Shown here piece by piece: positions 35,088-43,221 of a DNA stretch of 64,000 nt. Position numbers and translations under genes: made by a program. The notes beneath the pieces are model-generated. The model searched no databases. It saw nothing but the letters and a program-made list of their open reading frames with translations, and was not told the origin of the DNA. Where the stretch lies: NCBI GenBank assembly GCA_015061915.1, contig SUVR01000003.1, forward strand, positions 124,001 through 188,000, in the 5' to 3' direction. This DNA comes from Lentisphaerota bacterium. GTDB taxonomy: Bacteria > Verrucomicrobiota > Lentisphaeria > Victivallales > UBA1829. Position 1 is the stretch's first letter, and every line of letters starts with the position of its first letter.

Positions 35088-35115
35088 ACACTAACACCGG
35101 AAATGACAAAATCAA
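35088..35115 (-). promoter_or_regulatory. Putative minus-strand promoter of the GH123-like/802-aa operon
   Basis: TTGATT, 16-bp spacer, TAGTGT on the minus strand, about 47 nt before the start at 35041. Confidence 0.45.
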
Positions 35116-35127
35116 GAAAAAATCATT

Positions 35128-35138
35128 GAATAATATTC
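35128..35138. promoter_or_regulatory. Candidate operator palindrome between divergent promoters
   Basis: GAATA-A-TATTC, a perfect 11-bp palindrome lying between the two divergent -35 boxes. It is well placed to control both GH123-like operons together. No regulator gene is adjacent. Confidence 0.35.
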
Positions 35139-35146
35139 CTGTTTTA

Positions 35147-35175
35147 TTGCCAGAAATGAGGTGCTTGCATATAAT
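35147..35175 (+). promoter_or_regulatory. Putative plus-strand promoter of the GH123-like operon
   Basis: TTGCCA, 17-bp spacer, TATAAT (consensus -10). It leaves a ~155-nt leader before 35339. A second -10-like TATATT lies at 35245-35250. Otherwise the 297-bp gap holds only AT-rich sequence. Confidence 0.5.
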
Positions 35176-35338
35176 AGTATGATTGTTTTTAAAAAGCAAC
35201 TGAATTTTCTTGAAAAATTTACTTTATTTTTCCGGTTGACTTGCTATATTACTGTAAGATATGCCCCCGTGCGGGTGTAATAGTTAATGATTAAGTTTTC
35301 ATATTTGTAAATCAAACAACCGAAAGGAACACAATCAC

Positions 35339-37126
35339 ATGAAACGGAAATTGTTGTGCATGGCGGCTCTTACCGCTCTGCTGGCAGGTCCGGCTGCAGC
35401 GCAGAACATGGAATATTCCGTGGTCCCTGCTATGAGCAGCGTGAAGCGTCTTCCCACAACGGAACCGACCGACGGCGTCAAATCCGGCGTTCTCGGCTTT
35501 GTGGCGGCGAAGGGGGAATTTGAACCGGCATCCTTCGTGATCAAGTCGGATAAAGCCGCGAAGAAAGTGGTGCTGACGCCTACCGATCTCAAAAATGCCA
35601 AGGGCGACAAGATTCCCGCCTCTGCGCTGGATCTGAAGGTCATCAAGATCTGGTATCAGGCAGGCACCGGCTGGCACAGCTATTTTGCCGATACCACCGG
35701 CAGAACCCTGGTTCCGGAACTGCTGCTCAACGATGAAACACTGGTCAAAGTCGATCCCGTGAAAAAAGACAACTACCTGCGCGTGACCAACGCTCAGGGC
35801 AAAGTGGAACACGTCTGGATCAGCAACTATGTGGAACTGGAAATCCCCTTCGACACCTGGAAAAACACCATTGCCGACGCCCCCACGTTCCAGCCGTTCA
35901 CGCTGGATGCCAACGCCTGGAAACAGATCTGGGTGACCCTGGAAGCTCCGAAGAAGGCGGAAGGTCTCTACAAGGGCGAAATCAAAGTCACCATCGACGG
36001 CAAAAAGATGCAGAGCATCCCGGTCGCCGTCCGTGTGCTGCCCTTTGAATTGCCCACTCCCATGACGAATTACGATCTTTCAAGGGTTTATTATACAAGC
36101 ACTTACAATGGATTAAACTTGGCTGGCTATCTGCTGAGCAACGGGAAAGACTGGAAGACAGCCGAAGCCCGTCTGCGTGCGAACTACAAGAACCTGAAGC
36201 GCCACAATATGCTGAACCCCATGGTCCGCACCGCCCGTGCCATGGGCTACCGCTGGAACCCGGAGGAACAGGATGAAATCTTCCGCCGCCAGATCACGAT
36301 CTACAAGGAATGTGGTCTGGATACTTCTGCGCTTTTCGATGCCGTCCGCGGCATCCCCGACAACGGTTACCTGATGCACAAGGATCGCAAACTGCCGCTG
36401 GCAGAACAGAAGCTGCCCCCCTACTGGGAAAAAGACATCCTCGCCGGGAAAAAGATGGTGGAGGAAATACTGGGCAAGGGCGTTGACGTGTACTGTTTCG
36501 GCTGGGACGAACCCTCTATGGCGCGTCTCCGCGGTCAGAGACTTCCGTGGAAGTTCCTGCACGACAACGGCTTAAAGACATACAGCACCGCTCACTCCGC
36601 CCACCTGCTCCATGGCGGTTACAACGAAGACTTTGTGAACTACGGCGGCAGTTATGACAAAGCCTCCGCCGCAAAATGGCACGCGATCGGCGCCCGGATC
36701 ACCACCTACGCCGCACCTCACACCGGTCCCGAAAACCCGGATGTGGTCCGCCGCAATCACGGCATGGACCTCTATCTGTGCGACTTTGACGGCACCAACA
36801 ACTATGGATTGGACGGCGGCTGGAATGACTTCCGCGGCGCCACCTACAACTTCCGCGGTTTCAACTGGATCTACCCGGGTACCATCGAACCCATCAACAC
36901 CATCCAGTTTGAAGGGTTCCGGGAAGCGATCGACGACGTGAAGTACGCCACCCTTCTCCAGCAGCTCGCCCGCAAAGCCATCGCCACCGGTAAGACGGAC
37001 AAAGTCTACGCCGGCAGAATCGCGCTCCAGTATCTGGCTCTGATCGACGGCAAGAAAGCCGATCTGAATACGGTCAGACTCGAAATGATCAACCACATCA
37101 TGCGTCTCCGCACCATGGTGAAATAA
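35339..37126 (+). CDS. Secreted DUF4091/GH123-like glycoside hydrolase
   Basis: 595 residues; signal peptide MKRKLLCMAALTALLAGPAAA. An N-terminal beta-sandwich (~25-245) is followed by a catalytic-barrel-like region with CFGWDEPSMARLRGQ; Asp390-Glu391 matches the adjacent Asp-Glu pair of GH123. A DUF4091-type C-terminal helix pair carries EGFREAIDDVKYATLLQQLARKA. The closely related paralogue at 38600-40387 has the same length with the D-E pair at the same residues. Together with the CBM9-like protein between them they look like a secreted glycan-processing set, possibly for mucin or chondroitin-type GalNAc. First gene of a three-gene operon. Confidence 0.82.
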   Translation: MKRKLLCMAALTALLAGPAAAQNMEYSVVPAMSSVKRLPTTEPTDGVKSGVLGFVAAKGEFEPASFVIKSDKAAKKVVLTPTDLKNAKGDKIPASALDLKVIKIWYQAGTGWHSYFADTTGRTLVPELLLNDETLVKVDPVKKDNYLRVTNAQGKVEHVWISNYVELEIPFDTWKNTIADAPTFQPFTLDANAWKQIWVTLEAPKKAEGLYKGEIKVTIDGKKMQSIPVAVRVLPFELPTPMTNYDLSRVYYTSTYNGLNLAGYLLSNGKDWKTAEARLRANYKNLKRHNMLNPMVRTARAMGYRWNPEEQDEIFRRQITIYKECGLDTSALFDAVRGIPDNGYLMHKDRKLPLAEQKLPPYWEKDILAGKKMVEEILGKGVDVYCFGWDEPSMARLRGQRLPWKFLHDNGLKTYSTAHSAHLLHGGYNEDFVNYGGSYDKASAAKWHAIGARITTYAAPHTGPENPDVVRRNHGMDLYLCDFDGTNNYGLDGGWNDFRGATYNFRGFNWIYPGTIEPINTIQFEGFREAIDDVKYATLLQQLARKAIATGKTDKVYAGRIALQYLALIDGKKADLNTVRLEMINHIMRLRTMVK

Positions 37127-37141
37127 GGAAAGGACTGAACC

Positions 37142-38521
37142 ATGAAATTCAAAGCTCTCCTTTTTGCTCTCGCCGGCGCAGTGATGCTCTCCGGCTTCAC
37201 TCCTGCGCTGCAGGCACAGAAAAAAGCGCCTGCAAAATCTGCGGCAAAAGCTCCTGCAAAACCGCAGAAATATGATGCACGCAACACAAAAAATAAGATC
37301 AATGCCCTGATCAATATCAGCGCAGAACGGGATATCCAGAAGATCCGCGCCATGATCGCCGATTACCGGAAAGATGCGAAGTTCGGCGCCGATGCGCTCT
37401 ACACTTTCGACCTGATCGAAGCCGGTCTGAATGCCAAGGGCAATCCCAAAGCAGTGAAAATGCCCAAAACGCCGGAAGGCATGAACGCTTCTGCTGTGGA
37501 AAGTGCATTTTTCAGCACGGCAAAAGTCTTTATGCACCTCCGGGATTATCCCATTGCCCAGTTCTTCGGAACGGTCCGGCAGAAAGAAGTTCCGGTCTAT
37601 GTCTGTAACGCAGTCGCCCTCGCTCCGAAGGATGTGACCGGCTGGGAAACGACAAAGATCAACGCCCCCGTGGCGACCGGTTTTGAAAAATATAACGAAA
37701 AAGCCGCTGCGCTGCTCATCAACGACGTGAACAGTGTCCGTGACTCTGCCACGCTCAAGAGCGACAAAAACTGCCCCGTCTCCTTCCGCGTTGCAGCGGA
37801 TAAATACGGGATCAGTATTTACATCAAAGCAGTCACAGCGAAGGCTGACGAGATCTTCGCCGGTCTGGCGTATGGCGGTATGTACGAAATGTACCTGCAG
37901 CCGGGTCAGGGCGAGTTCTACTACCAGTGGCTTTACTATGTGAACCCGGAAAAATGCAACGAAGCCGAATGGATGACCCCCGGCAAGCACTATCGTTTCC
38001 TGAAAGAATACATAGAATACGATTCAAAGGCAGTCGAAGGCGGCATCGGTACGGTCTTCTTCATTCCCTGGACTATGCTCTATGACCGTCTTCCGGATGC
38101 CAAAACCGAATGGAAACTGGGCGTTGTGCCGTGGGTTGCTGAAGGCGGCTTCACCTGGGGCAGCGGTCAGGTCCACGAACTGAACAAGTTTGGTACGCTG
38201 AAATTTGCCGGTCTGGAAAAGATCATGCCGGAAATCAAGCGTCAACTGGTTATGGCTGCCTGGGGCAAGTACAAGAAGGAAAGCGGTGCAGTCCTCACCT
38301 TCTGGAACGATGAACAGCGCGGCGACCGCAAGTTTGAAGCGGAAGTGTTGATCCCCCTGAAGAACAAATGTGCTGAATGGGGCAAACTCGTCAAAGCGGA
38401 TATGGATGCCGCCACCGTGGAAATGCTCTTCAAGGAAGCAGTGCCCGTCTGGAACGAATTCCAGTTCGTGGTGGATGATCTCCGCACGCAGTATCTGCAG
38501 AAACAGTTGCTCAGCGAGTAA
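37142..38521 (+). CDS. Exported CBM9-like accessory protein
   Basis: 459 residues; signal peptide MKFKALLFALAGAVMLSGFTPALQAQ followed by a Lys/Ala-rich stretch (KKAPAKSAAKAPAKP). The body contains AADKYGISIYIKAV and GGFTWGSGQVHELNKFGTLKF, typical strands of CBM9/DOMON-like sandwiches. It ends in VVDDLRTQYLQKQLL, matching the end of the 802-residue lipoprotein, so the two are paralogous over this part. It sits 15 nt after one GH123-like gene and 78 nt before another. A sugar- or haem-binding role is family-based inference; no catalytic motif is seen. Confidence 0.65.
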   Translation: MKFKALLFALAGAVMLSGFTPALQAQKKAPAKSAAKAPAKPQKYDARNTKNKINALINISAERDIQKIRAMIADYRKDAKFGADALYTFDLIEAGLNAKGNPKAVKMPKTPEGMNASAVESAFFSTAKVFMHLRDYPIAQFFGTVRQKEVPVYVCNAVALAPKDVTGWETTKINAPVATGFEKYNEKAAALLINDVNSVRDSATLKSDKNCPVSFRVAADKYGISIYIKAVTAKADEIFAGLAYGGMYEMYLQPGQGEFYYQWLYYVNPEKCNEAEWMTPGKHYRFLKEYIEYDSKAVEGGIGTVFFIPWTMLYDRLPDAKTEWKLGVVPWVAEGGFTWGSGQVHELNKFGTLKFAGLEKIMPEIKRQLVMAAWGKYKKESGAVLTFWNDEQRGDRKFEAEVLIPLKNKCAEWGKLVKADMDAATVEMLFKEAVPVWNEFQFVVDDLRTQYLQKQLLSE

Positions 38522-38599
38522 AAATGGAACAAGTTGCGGGGCAGAACCTTTCCCTTGGGCTGCCCTGCAAAACAAGAAAGCCTTCGGGGGGTGCATCTC

Positions 38600-40387
38600 A
38601 TGAAACGGAAATTATTGGGTATCGCAGCGTTTGCCGCTCTGCTGACGGCTCCGGCAGTCGCACAGAATATGGAATATTCGGTTGTCCCTGCCATGAGCAG
38701 TGTCAAGCATCTGCCGGATGAGGAGCCGTCGGACGGGGTCAAGTCCGGCACGGTCGGTATCATTGCGGCAAAAGGCGAATTTGAGTCTGCCTCCTTCCTG
38801 CTCAAATCGGATCGCGCGGTAAAGCAGGTGATCCTGACGCCCACCGATCTGAAAAATACTGAAGGCGATACGATCCCCGCCTCCGCTCTGGATCTGAAAG
38901 TGCTGAAGGTCTGGTATCAGGCAGGCACCGGATGGCACAGTTACTTCGCTGATGTCACCGGCAGAACGCAGGTCCCGGAGCTGCTGCTCAACGATGAAAC
39001 TCTGATCAAAGTCGATCACGCAACGAAAGACAACTATCTGCGTGTGATCAATGCTCAGGGAAGGGCGGAATATGTCTGGATCAGCAATTACGCCGAAATC
39101 GATGTCCCCCTTGATCTCTGGAAAGATACCGTTGCCGATGCAGCCACTTTCCAGCCCATCTCGCTGGACGCCGGAATGTGGAAGCAGATCTGGGTGACAC
39201 TGGAGGCTCCGAAAGCGGCGGAAGGTCTCTACAAGGGCACGATCGATGTTGCCATCGACGGCAAAACGGTTCAGAAGATTCCCGTTGCCGTCCGGGTACT
39301 GCCCTTTGAGCTGCCCACCCCCATGACCAATTACGATCTGACAAAGGAATTCTATTGCGGGATCCTTACCAGCGACCAGTTGAACCGTTATCTTCAGCAA
39401 AGCAAGATGGACTGGGCGCGGTCCGAGGCGCGTCTGCGGGCGAGCTACCGGAATATGAAACGGCACAATCTGGTGCATCCCAATCTGCCCACCGCCCGGA
39501 ATCTGGGGTTCCGTCACAGCACCGAACTGGCAGACCGTGTTTTCCGGCGGAATCTGGAGATCTACAAAGAGTGCGGTATGGATACCAAAACGATCTTTGA
39601 TGCAGTCCGCGGGATTCCCGATTATGCCTATCTCAAGCACAAAGACCGGGATCTCCCTCTGGCAGAACAGAAACTGCCGGACTACTGGGAACGGGATATC
39701 CTCGCCGGGAAAAAGATGGTGGAGGAAGTGTTGGGCAGGGACGTCACCGTGTACTGTTTCGGCTGGGATGAACCGGGTATGCGCACGCTGCGCGCGCAGC
39801 GTCTGCCGTGGAAGTTCCTGCATGACAACGGGTTGAAAGTCATCAGCTCCGCCCACTCCGGACATCTGCTCCACGGCGGTTTCAACGAGGACTTTGTGGA
39901 TCTGGGCGGCACGTACGAAAAAGCCGAAGCAGCCAAGTGGCACGCCATCGGTACACGGGTCACCACCTATGCCGCCCCCCACACCGGACCGGAAAACCCG
40001 GATGTGGTCCGCCGGAATCACGGTCTGGATCTCTATCTCAACGATTACGATGGCACATATAACTACATGCTGAACAGCCGCTGGAACGATTTTACCGGTG
40101 CTGCATACAACTTCCGGAGCTTCAGCTGGGTCTACGACGGCTCCCTCGAACCGATCAATACGATCCAGTTTGTCGGGTACCGGGAGGCGATCGACGATGT
40201 GAAGTACGCCACACTGCTCCAACAGCTCGCCCGGAAAGCCATCGCAACCGGAAAGACGGAATATGTTTATGCCGGCAGGATCGCACTCCAGTATCTGGCA
40301 CTCATCGACGGCAAAAAAGCTGATCTGAATACAGTCCGTTTGGAAATGATCAACCATATTCTGCGCCTCCATTCAATGCTGAAATAA
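38600..40387 (+). CDS. Secreted DUF4091/GH123-like glycoside hydrolase (second copy)
   Basis: 595 residues from MKRKLLGIAAFAALLTAPAVAQ at 38600; the ORF-track start adds 22 residues without a signal-like n-region. Clearly a recent duplicate of the 35339 gene: same length, the same CFGWDEP motif with Asp390-Glu391, and the same C-terminal REAIDDVKYATLLQQLARKA. Differences cluster around residues 255-300, where the two read NLAGYLLSNGK and QLNRYLQQSKM, so substrate contacts may differ. Last gene of the operon; followed by the repeat-rich gap. Confidence 0.82.
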   Translation: MKRKLLGIAAFAALLTAPAVAQNMEYSVVPAMSSVKHLPDEEPSDGVKSGTVGIIAAKGEFESASFLLKSDRAVKQVILTPTDLKNTEGDTIPASALDLKVLKVWYQAGTGWHSYFADVTGRTQVPELLLNDETLIKVDHATKDNYLRVINAQGRAEYVWISNYAEIDVPLDLWKDTVADAATFQPISLDAGMWKQIWVTLEAPKAAEGLYKGTIDVAIDGKTVQKIPVAVRVLPFELPTPMTNYDLTKEFYCGILTSDQLNRYLQQSKMDWARSEARLRASYRNMKRHNLVHPNLPTARNLGFRHSTELADRVFRRNLEIYKECGMDTKTIFDAVRGIPDYAYLKHKDRDLPLAEQKLPDYWERDILAGKKMVEEVLGRDVTVYCFGWDEPGMRTLRAQRLPWKFLHDNGLKVISSAHSGHLLHGGFNEDFVDLGGTYEKAEAAKWHAIGTRVTTYAAPHTGPENPDVVRRNHGLDLYLNDYDGTYNYMLNSRWNDFTGAAYNFRSFSWVYDGSLEPINTIQFVGYREAIDDVKYATLLQQLARKAIATGKTEYVYAGRIALQYLALIDGKKADLNTVRLEMINHILRLHSMLK

Positions 40388-40443
40388 GGTTTGGCGCACG
40401 ATTCCGGTAAATAAAATCCCCCGTTCTGTGAACAGCCACAAGG

Positions 40444-40902
40444 GCTGTTGCAAAACTGTTTTCCTGTACCTGTTGCAATTGTCCTGATAAATATTTCTTT
40501 GAAAACAATCCATGCAGGCGGATTCAGATGCGCTCCGGAGGAGCGCGGGATCACAGCCTATGGGCTTGCCCATAGGTTATGGATTCACCCACGATTTTGC
40601 GCTCTGCAGGAGCGCGGGAGCCGTCAGACAATTCCACCGTCTCCGGCACGCCTTCAGCGTGCAAATGGTATAGTATATCACTTTGACCTATGGGCAAGCC
40701 CATAGGCTATCATCTGGCACGCCTTCAGCGTGCTTTTCGCACCATCATTTATTTTCCTCAAACAGTTGGTTTGAGGAGCAATAAAAACAATGTAAAAAAA
40801 ACAGCGAAAGAAGTTGTTATTCTTTTCTGCCATGTCTTATTTTACACTCAAAAAAATAAGAAACGGAGCTGCGCATACTCTCTTTGACAGTTTTGCAACA
40901 GC
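40444..40902. mobile_element. Candidate non-coding mobile element (MITE-like) bounded by 16-bp inverted repeats
   Basis: GCTGTTGCAAAACTGT at 40444-40459 is exactly inverted at 40887-40902. Such GTTGCAAA-type ends occur at the termini of several IS families. The ~459 bp between contain no transposase, only a hairpin array and AT-rich sequence. No target-site duplication is obvious. Together with the repeats described next, it fills the 800-bp gap between convergent genes. Confidence 0.4.
40530..40733. repeat. Array of six short perfect hairpins (three motif types, each twice)
   Basis: GCGCTCC-gga-GGAGCGC (40530-40546) and GCGCTC-tgcag-GAGCGC (40599-40615) form one pair. CCTATGGGC-tt-GCCCATAGG (40557-40576) and CCTATGGGC-aa-GCCCATAGG (40687-40706) form the second. 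GCACGC-cttca-GCGTGC occurs at 40646-40662 and 40717-40733. No ORF is plausible. Confidence 0.8.
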
Positions 40903-41120
40903 ACCCCATACCTTTTGGCGTGGCAAACAAATCCCTTCGTGCCGCAACGAAACGAAGTTGAGTAGAGCGGCACAAATAAGAGGGCGCTTTGCGCCCCTGT
41001 TTTTGACGGCTCCCCCCCTTACCCCCATCATGCGATTGGTCGCCCGTCAAAAACAGACCCGTTCGGATCACCGGGGAACGTTTCCCCGGCGACATTAAGG
41101 TACGGAGCGTCAAAAAAAAG
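40901..41120 (-). repeat. Dispersed structured repeat, copy 1 (inverted relative to 62633-62850)
   Basis: Read on the minus strand it begins TTTTTTTGACGCTCCGTACC. About 80 bases are identical to copy 2 and the rest is about 85% similar by eye. Predicted stems: GCCGGGGAA/TTCCCCGGT, CTGTTTTTGACGG/CCGTCAAAAACAG, GGGCGC/GCGCCC and GTGCCGC/GCGGCAC. It partly abuts the MITE-like end. Confidence 0.8.
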
Positions 41121-41123
41121 TAC

Positions 41124-41158
41124 AAAAAAACACCCCGCAGACGGTTTGTTGCGGGGTG
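41124..41158 (-). terminator. Rho-independent terminator of the hexosamine-salvage operon
   Basis: On the minus strand CACCCCGCA pairs with TGCGGGGTG around a ten-base loop, followed by seven T residues. It begins about 30 nt after the epimerase stop codon. Confidence 0.85.
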
Positions 41159-41188
41159 TTGCAAGCCAGCTTTTATGCTGTTGACGGC

Positions 41189-42112
41189 TTACTTGCCGAG
41201 GGCTTCCTTGTAAGCCTTCACAGCGATTTCCAGACCTTCATCGAAGGTGTAGGAGGGCTTGAAGCCGGTGGACATCAATTTATCCACGCAAGCGCTGGAG
41301 TGCTTCACGTCGCCAGCCCGTTCCGGCAGGTGGACGATCTTCGACTTGCTGCCCAGGATCTTCACGATCTTTTCTGCCAGATCGTTGATGGTGAGGCGTC
41401 CGCCGTATGCCACGTTGTACACGCCGGTGAAGTCGCTTTCCGCCATAAAGGCATTGGCTGCGGCGATGTCCTTCACGAAGATGAAGTCGCGGGTCTGTTC
41501 GCCGTCGCCGAAGATGGTGATATCTTCATTGTTCAGCGCCTTGGTGATGAAGATGGGCACAGCAGCAGCGTATGCGCTCTTCGGGTTCTGGCGGGGACCG
41601 AACACATTGAAGTAGCGCAGGCACGCAGTCTGGAGCTTGCCTTCTTTGGCGAACATATTGCAATAGTATTCGTCATCCAGTTTCGTGATTGCGTAGGGGC
41701 TCTTCGGTTCCGGATACATGGTTTCGACCTTGGGGCAAACCGGATTGTCGCCGTAGATGGCGGCGCTGGTGCTGAGAACCAGTTTTTTGCAGCCGGCTTT
41801 GGCGGCTTCTTCCAGCACGGTGATCATACCGACGCTGTTGAGGCGGTTGCATTCCAGGATCTCGGTCATGGATTCCGGCACGGAGATCATGGCGGCAAGG
41901 TGGAAGATATAGTCCACACCTTCCACGGCGCGGGCAACGTCATCCCGGTTGGTGATGTCGCCCTGGATGAATTCGCAGTCGAAGTTCTTGATGTTGTCAA
42001 CGAAACCGGAGCGCAGGTTGTCCAGCACGCGGATCTCTGCCTTGCCCTGATAACGTTCAACGATATGGCTGCCGATAAAGCCGGCACCGCCGGTAACGAG
42101 GATCTTTGTCAT
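41189..42112 (-). CDS. NAD-dependent sugar-nucleotide epimerase (UDP-hexose/UDP-N-acetylhexosamine 4-epimerase type)
   Basis: 307 residues, extended short-chain dehydrogenase fold. NAD-binding GGAGFIGSH at residues 8-16. The catalytic Ser/Tyr/Lys set lies within STSAAIYG and YAITK. FNVFGPRQNP and GDGEQTRDFIFVKDIA are typical of GalE/WbpP-like epimerases. Last gene of the ROK-NTase-NahK-epimerase operon, 2 nt after the kinase gene. In the proposed pathway it interconverts UDP-GalNAc and UDP-GlcNAc (or UDP-Gal and UDP-Glc). Substrate is inferred from neighbours. Confidence 0.85.
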   Translation of the reverse strand: MTKILVTGGAGFIGSHIVERYQGKAEIRVLDNLRSGFVDNIKNFDCEFIQGDITNRDDVARAVEGVDYIFHLAAMISVPESMTEILECNRLNSVGMITVLEEAAKAGCKKLVLSTSAAIYGDNPVCPKVETMYPEPKSPYAITKLDDEYYCNMFAKEGKLQTACLRYFNVFGPRQNPKSAYAAAVPIFITKALNNEDITIFGDGEQTRDFIFVKDIAAANAFMAESDFTGVYNVAYGGRLTINDLAEKIVKILGSKSKIVHLPERAGDVKHSSACVDKLMSTGFKPSYTFDEGLEIAVKAYKEALGK

Positions 42113-42114
42113 AA

Positions 42115-43212
42115 TTACTTAACCAGACCTTTCATAATTTCGTTCATCTTGTCTTCCTGTTCCTGCAGGCTCTGGACCAGCTTGAACTGGGTACGGCAAC
42201 GGTCCAGATTGTGACCTTCCCGTTTCGTCTTGAAGTACTTGTCTCCATCCAGATAATCCGTCAGGAAGCGGACGCCGATTTCAAAGGTGATGAGCATACC
42301 GGAGAAGGGCATATTTTCGATTTCAGCGGGCGTGAGGCATCCGCCGGCGCCTTCCAGGAAGCCGCGTGCGAGCGCTTCAAACATTTCCATCCGGGCATAG
42401 ACTTTGGAGAGATCCTTTTCGTCTTCTGCGGCGGGGCTGGTGCTGGTACGGACCAGGTCGCCGAAGTCGTAGAGAGAGATCCCCGGCATGATGGTATCCA
42501 GGTCGATCACGCAGATCCCTTCCCCGGTTTCATCATCCAGCATCACGTTGTTGATCTTGGTATCGTTGTGAGTGATCCGTTCCGGGATCTTGCCTTCCGC
42601 CATAAGGTCCAGCAGCTTGCTCGCCATGGCGCGGTTCTTCTGGAGAAACTCGATTTCCGCCTTGGCGGATTCCGCTCTGCCGCACACGTCTGCCGCCAGC
42701 GCCTTGTCGAAGTCAGCCAGACGGGAGGGGGTGTTGTGGAAGTTGGGGATCGTTTCATGGAGCCGGTCGCCGGGGATGTCGGCGAGGAGCTTCTGGAAGG
42801 AGCCGAACGCCTTGGCAGCCTGATAAGCGAATTCCGGAGATTCCAGCACGTCGTAGGTGCGTGCGCGATCCACAAAGAGGTAGGCGCGCCAGTACTTGCC
42901 TTCGCCGTCCACAAAGAACGGTTTGCCGTCGTTGGCATTGACGATCGTCAGGGCGCGGCGGGTGGCATCTTTTCTGCCTTTGAGTTTCAGCTTGCTGTGG
43001 TTCAGCACACGGGAGATGTTCTCCATGAGCTGTTCCGGCTGTTTGAAGATATTGGTGTTGATGCGCTGAACGATGTACTTGATCTGATGACCTGCCTGAT
43101 TGAAGACAGCCAGATACGTATCGTTGATATGACCGGAGCCATAACGTTCGCACCACAGGAAATCGCCCCAGATGTCAAAATGGGAAGAAACTTCTTTGAT
43201 CGTTGCGTTCAT
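42115..43212 (-). CDS. N-acetylhexosamine 1-kinase (NahK/LnpB-like phosphotransferase)
   Basis: 365 residues, aminoglycoside-phosphotransferase/choline-kinase fold. YGSGHINDTYLA and QRINTNIFKQPEQLMENI at the N-terminus strongly resemble bifidobacterial NahK, which phosphorylates GlcNAc and GalNAc at C1. Kinase motifs are intact: ITHNDTKINNVMLD (catalytic loop) and VIDLDTIMPG (metal-binding Asp). Followed by a GalE-like gene and preceded (10 nt) by a sugar-1-phosphate nucleotidyltransferase, the order expected for a GalNAc/GlcNAc salvage route. Confident on family, fairly confident on the C1-kinase role. Confidence 0.82.
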   Translation of the reverse strand: MNATIKEVSSHFDIWGDFLWCERYGSGHINDTYLAVFNQAGHQIKYIVQRINTNIFKQPEQLMENISRVLNHSKLKLKGRKDATRRALTIVNANDGKPFFVDGEGKYWRAYLFVDRARTYDVLESPEFAYQAAKAFGSFQKLLADIPGDRLHETIPNFHNTPSRLADFDKALAADVCGRAESAKAEIEFLQKNRAMASKLLDLMAEGKIPERITHNDTKINNVMLDDETGEGICVIDLDTIMPGISLYDFGDLVRTSTSPAAEDEKDLSKVYARMEMFEALARGFLEGAGGCLTPAEIENMPFSGMLITFEIGVRFLTDYLDGDKYFKTKREGHNLDRCRTQFKLVQSLQEQEDKMNEIMKGLVK

Positions 43213-43221
43213 AACTTTTCC

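Noticed and set aside
31360-35182. 598- and 764-residue plus-strand ORFs
   Set aside because: Complement of the 802-aa lipoprotein and the GH123-like gene, both of which have signal peptides, ribosome-binding sites and paralogues.
40448-41164. Several short ORFs (85, 65, 94, 115 aa) in the gap after the GH123-like gene
   Set aside because: They lie over hairpin arrays and repeats, lack ribosome-binding sites and have no domain pattern.
41156-42214. 352-residue plus-strand ORF
   Set aside because: Antisense of the GalE-like epimerase gene, whose Rossmann and YxxxK motifs are intact.
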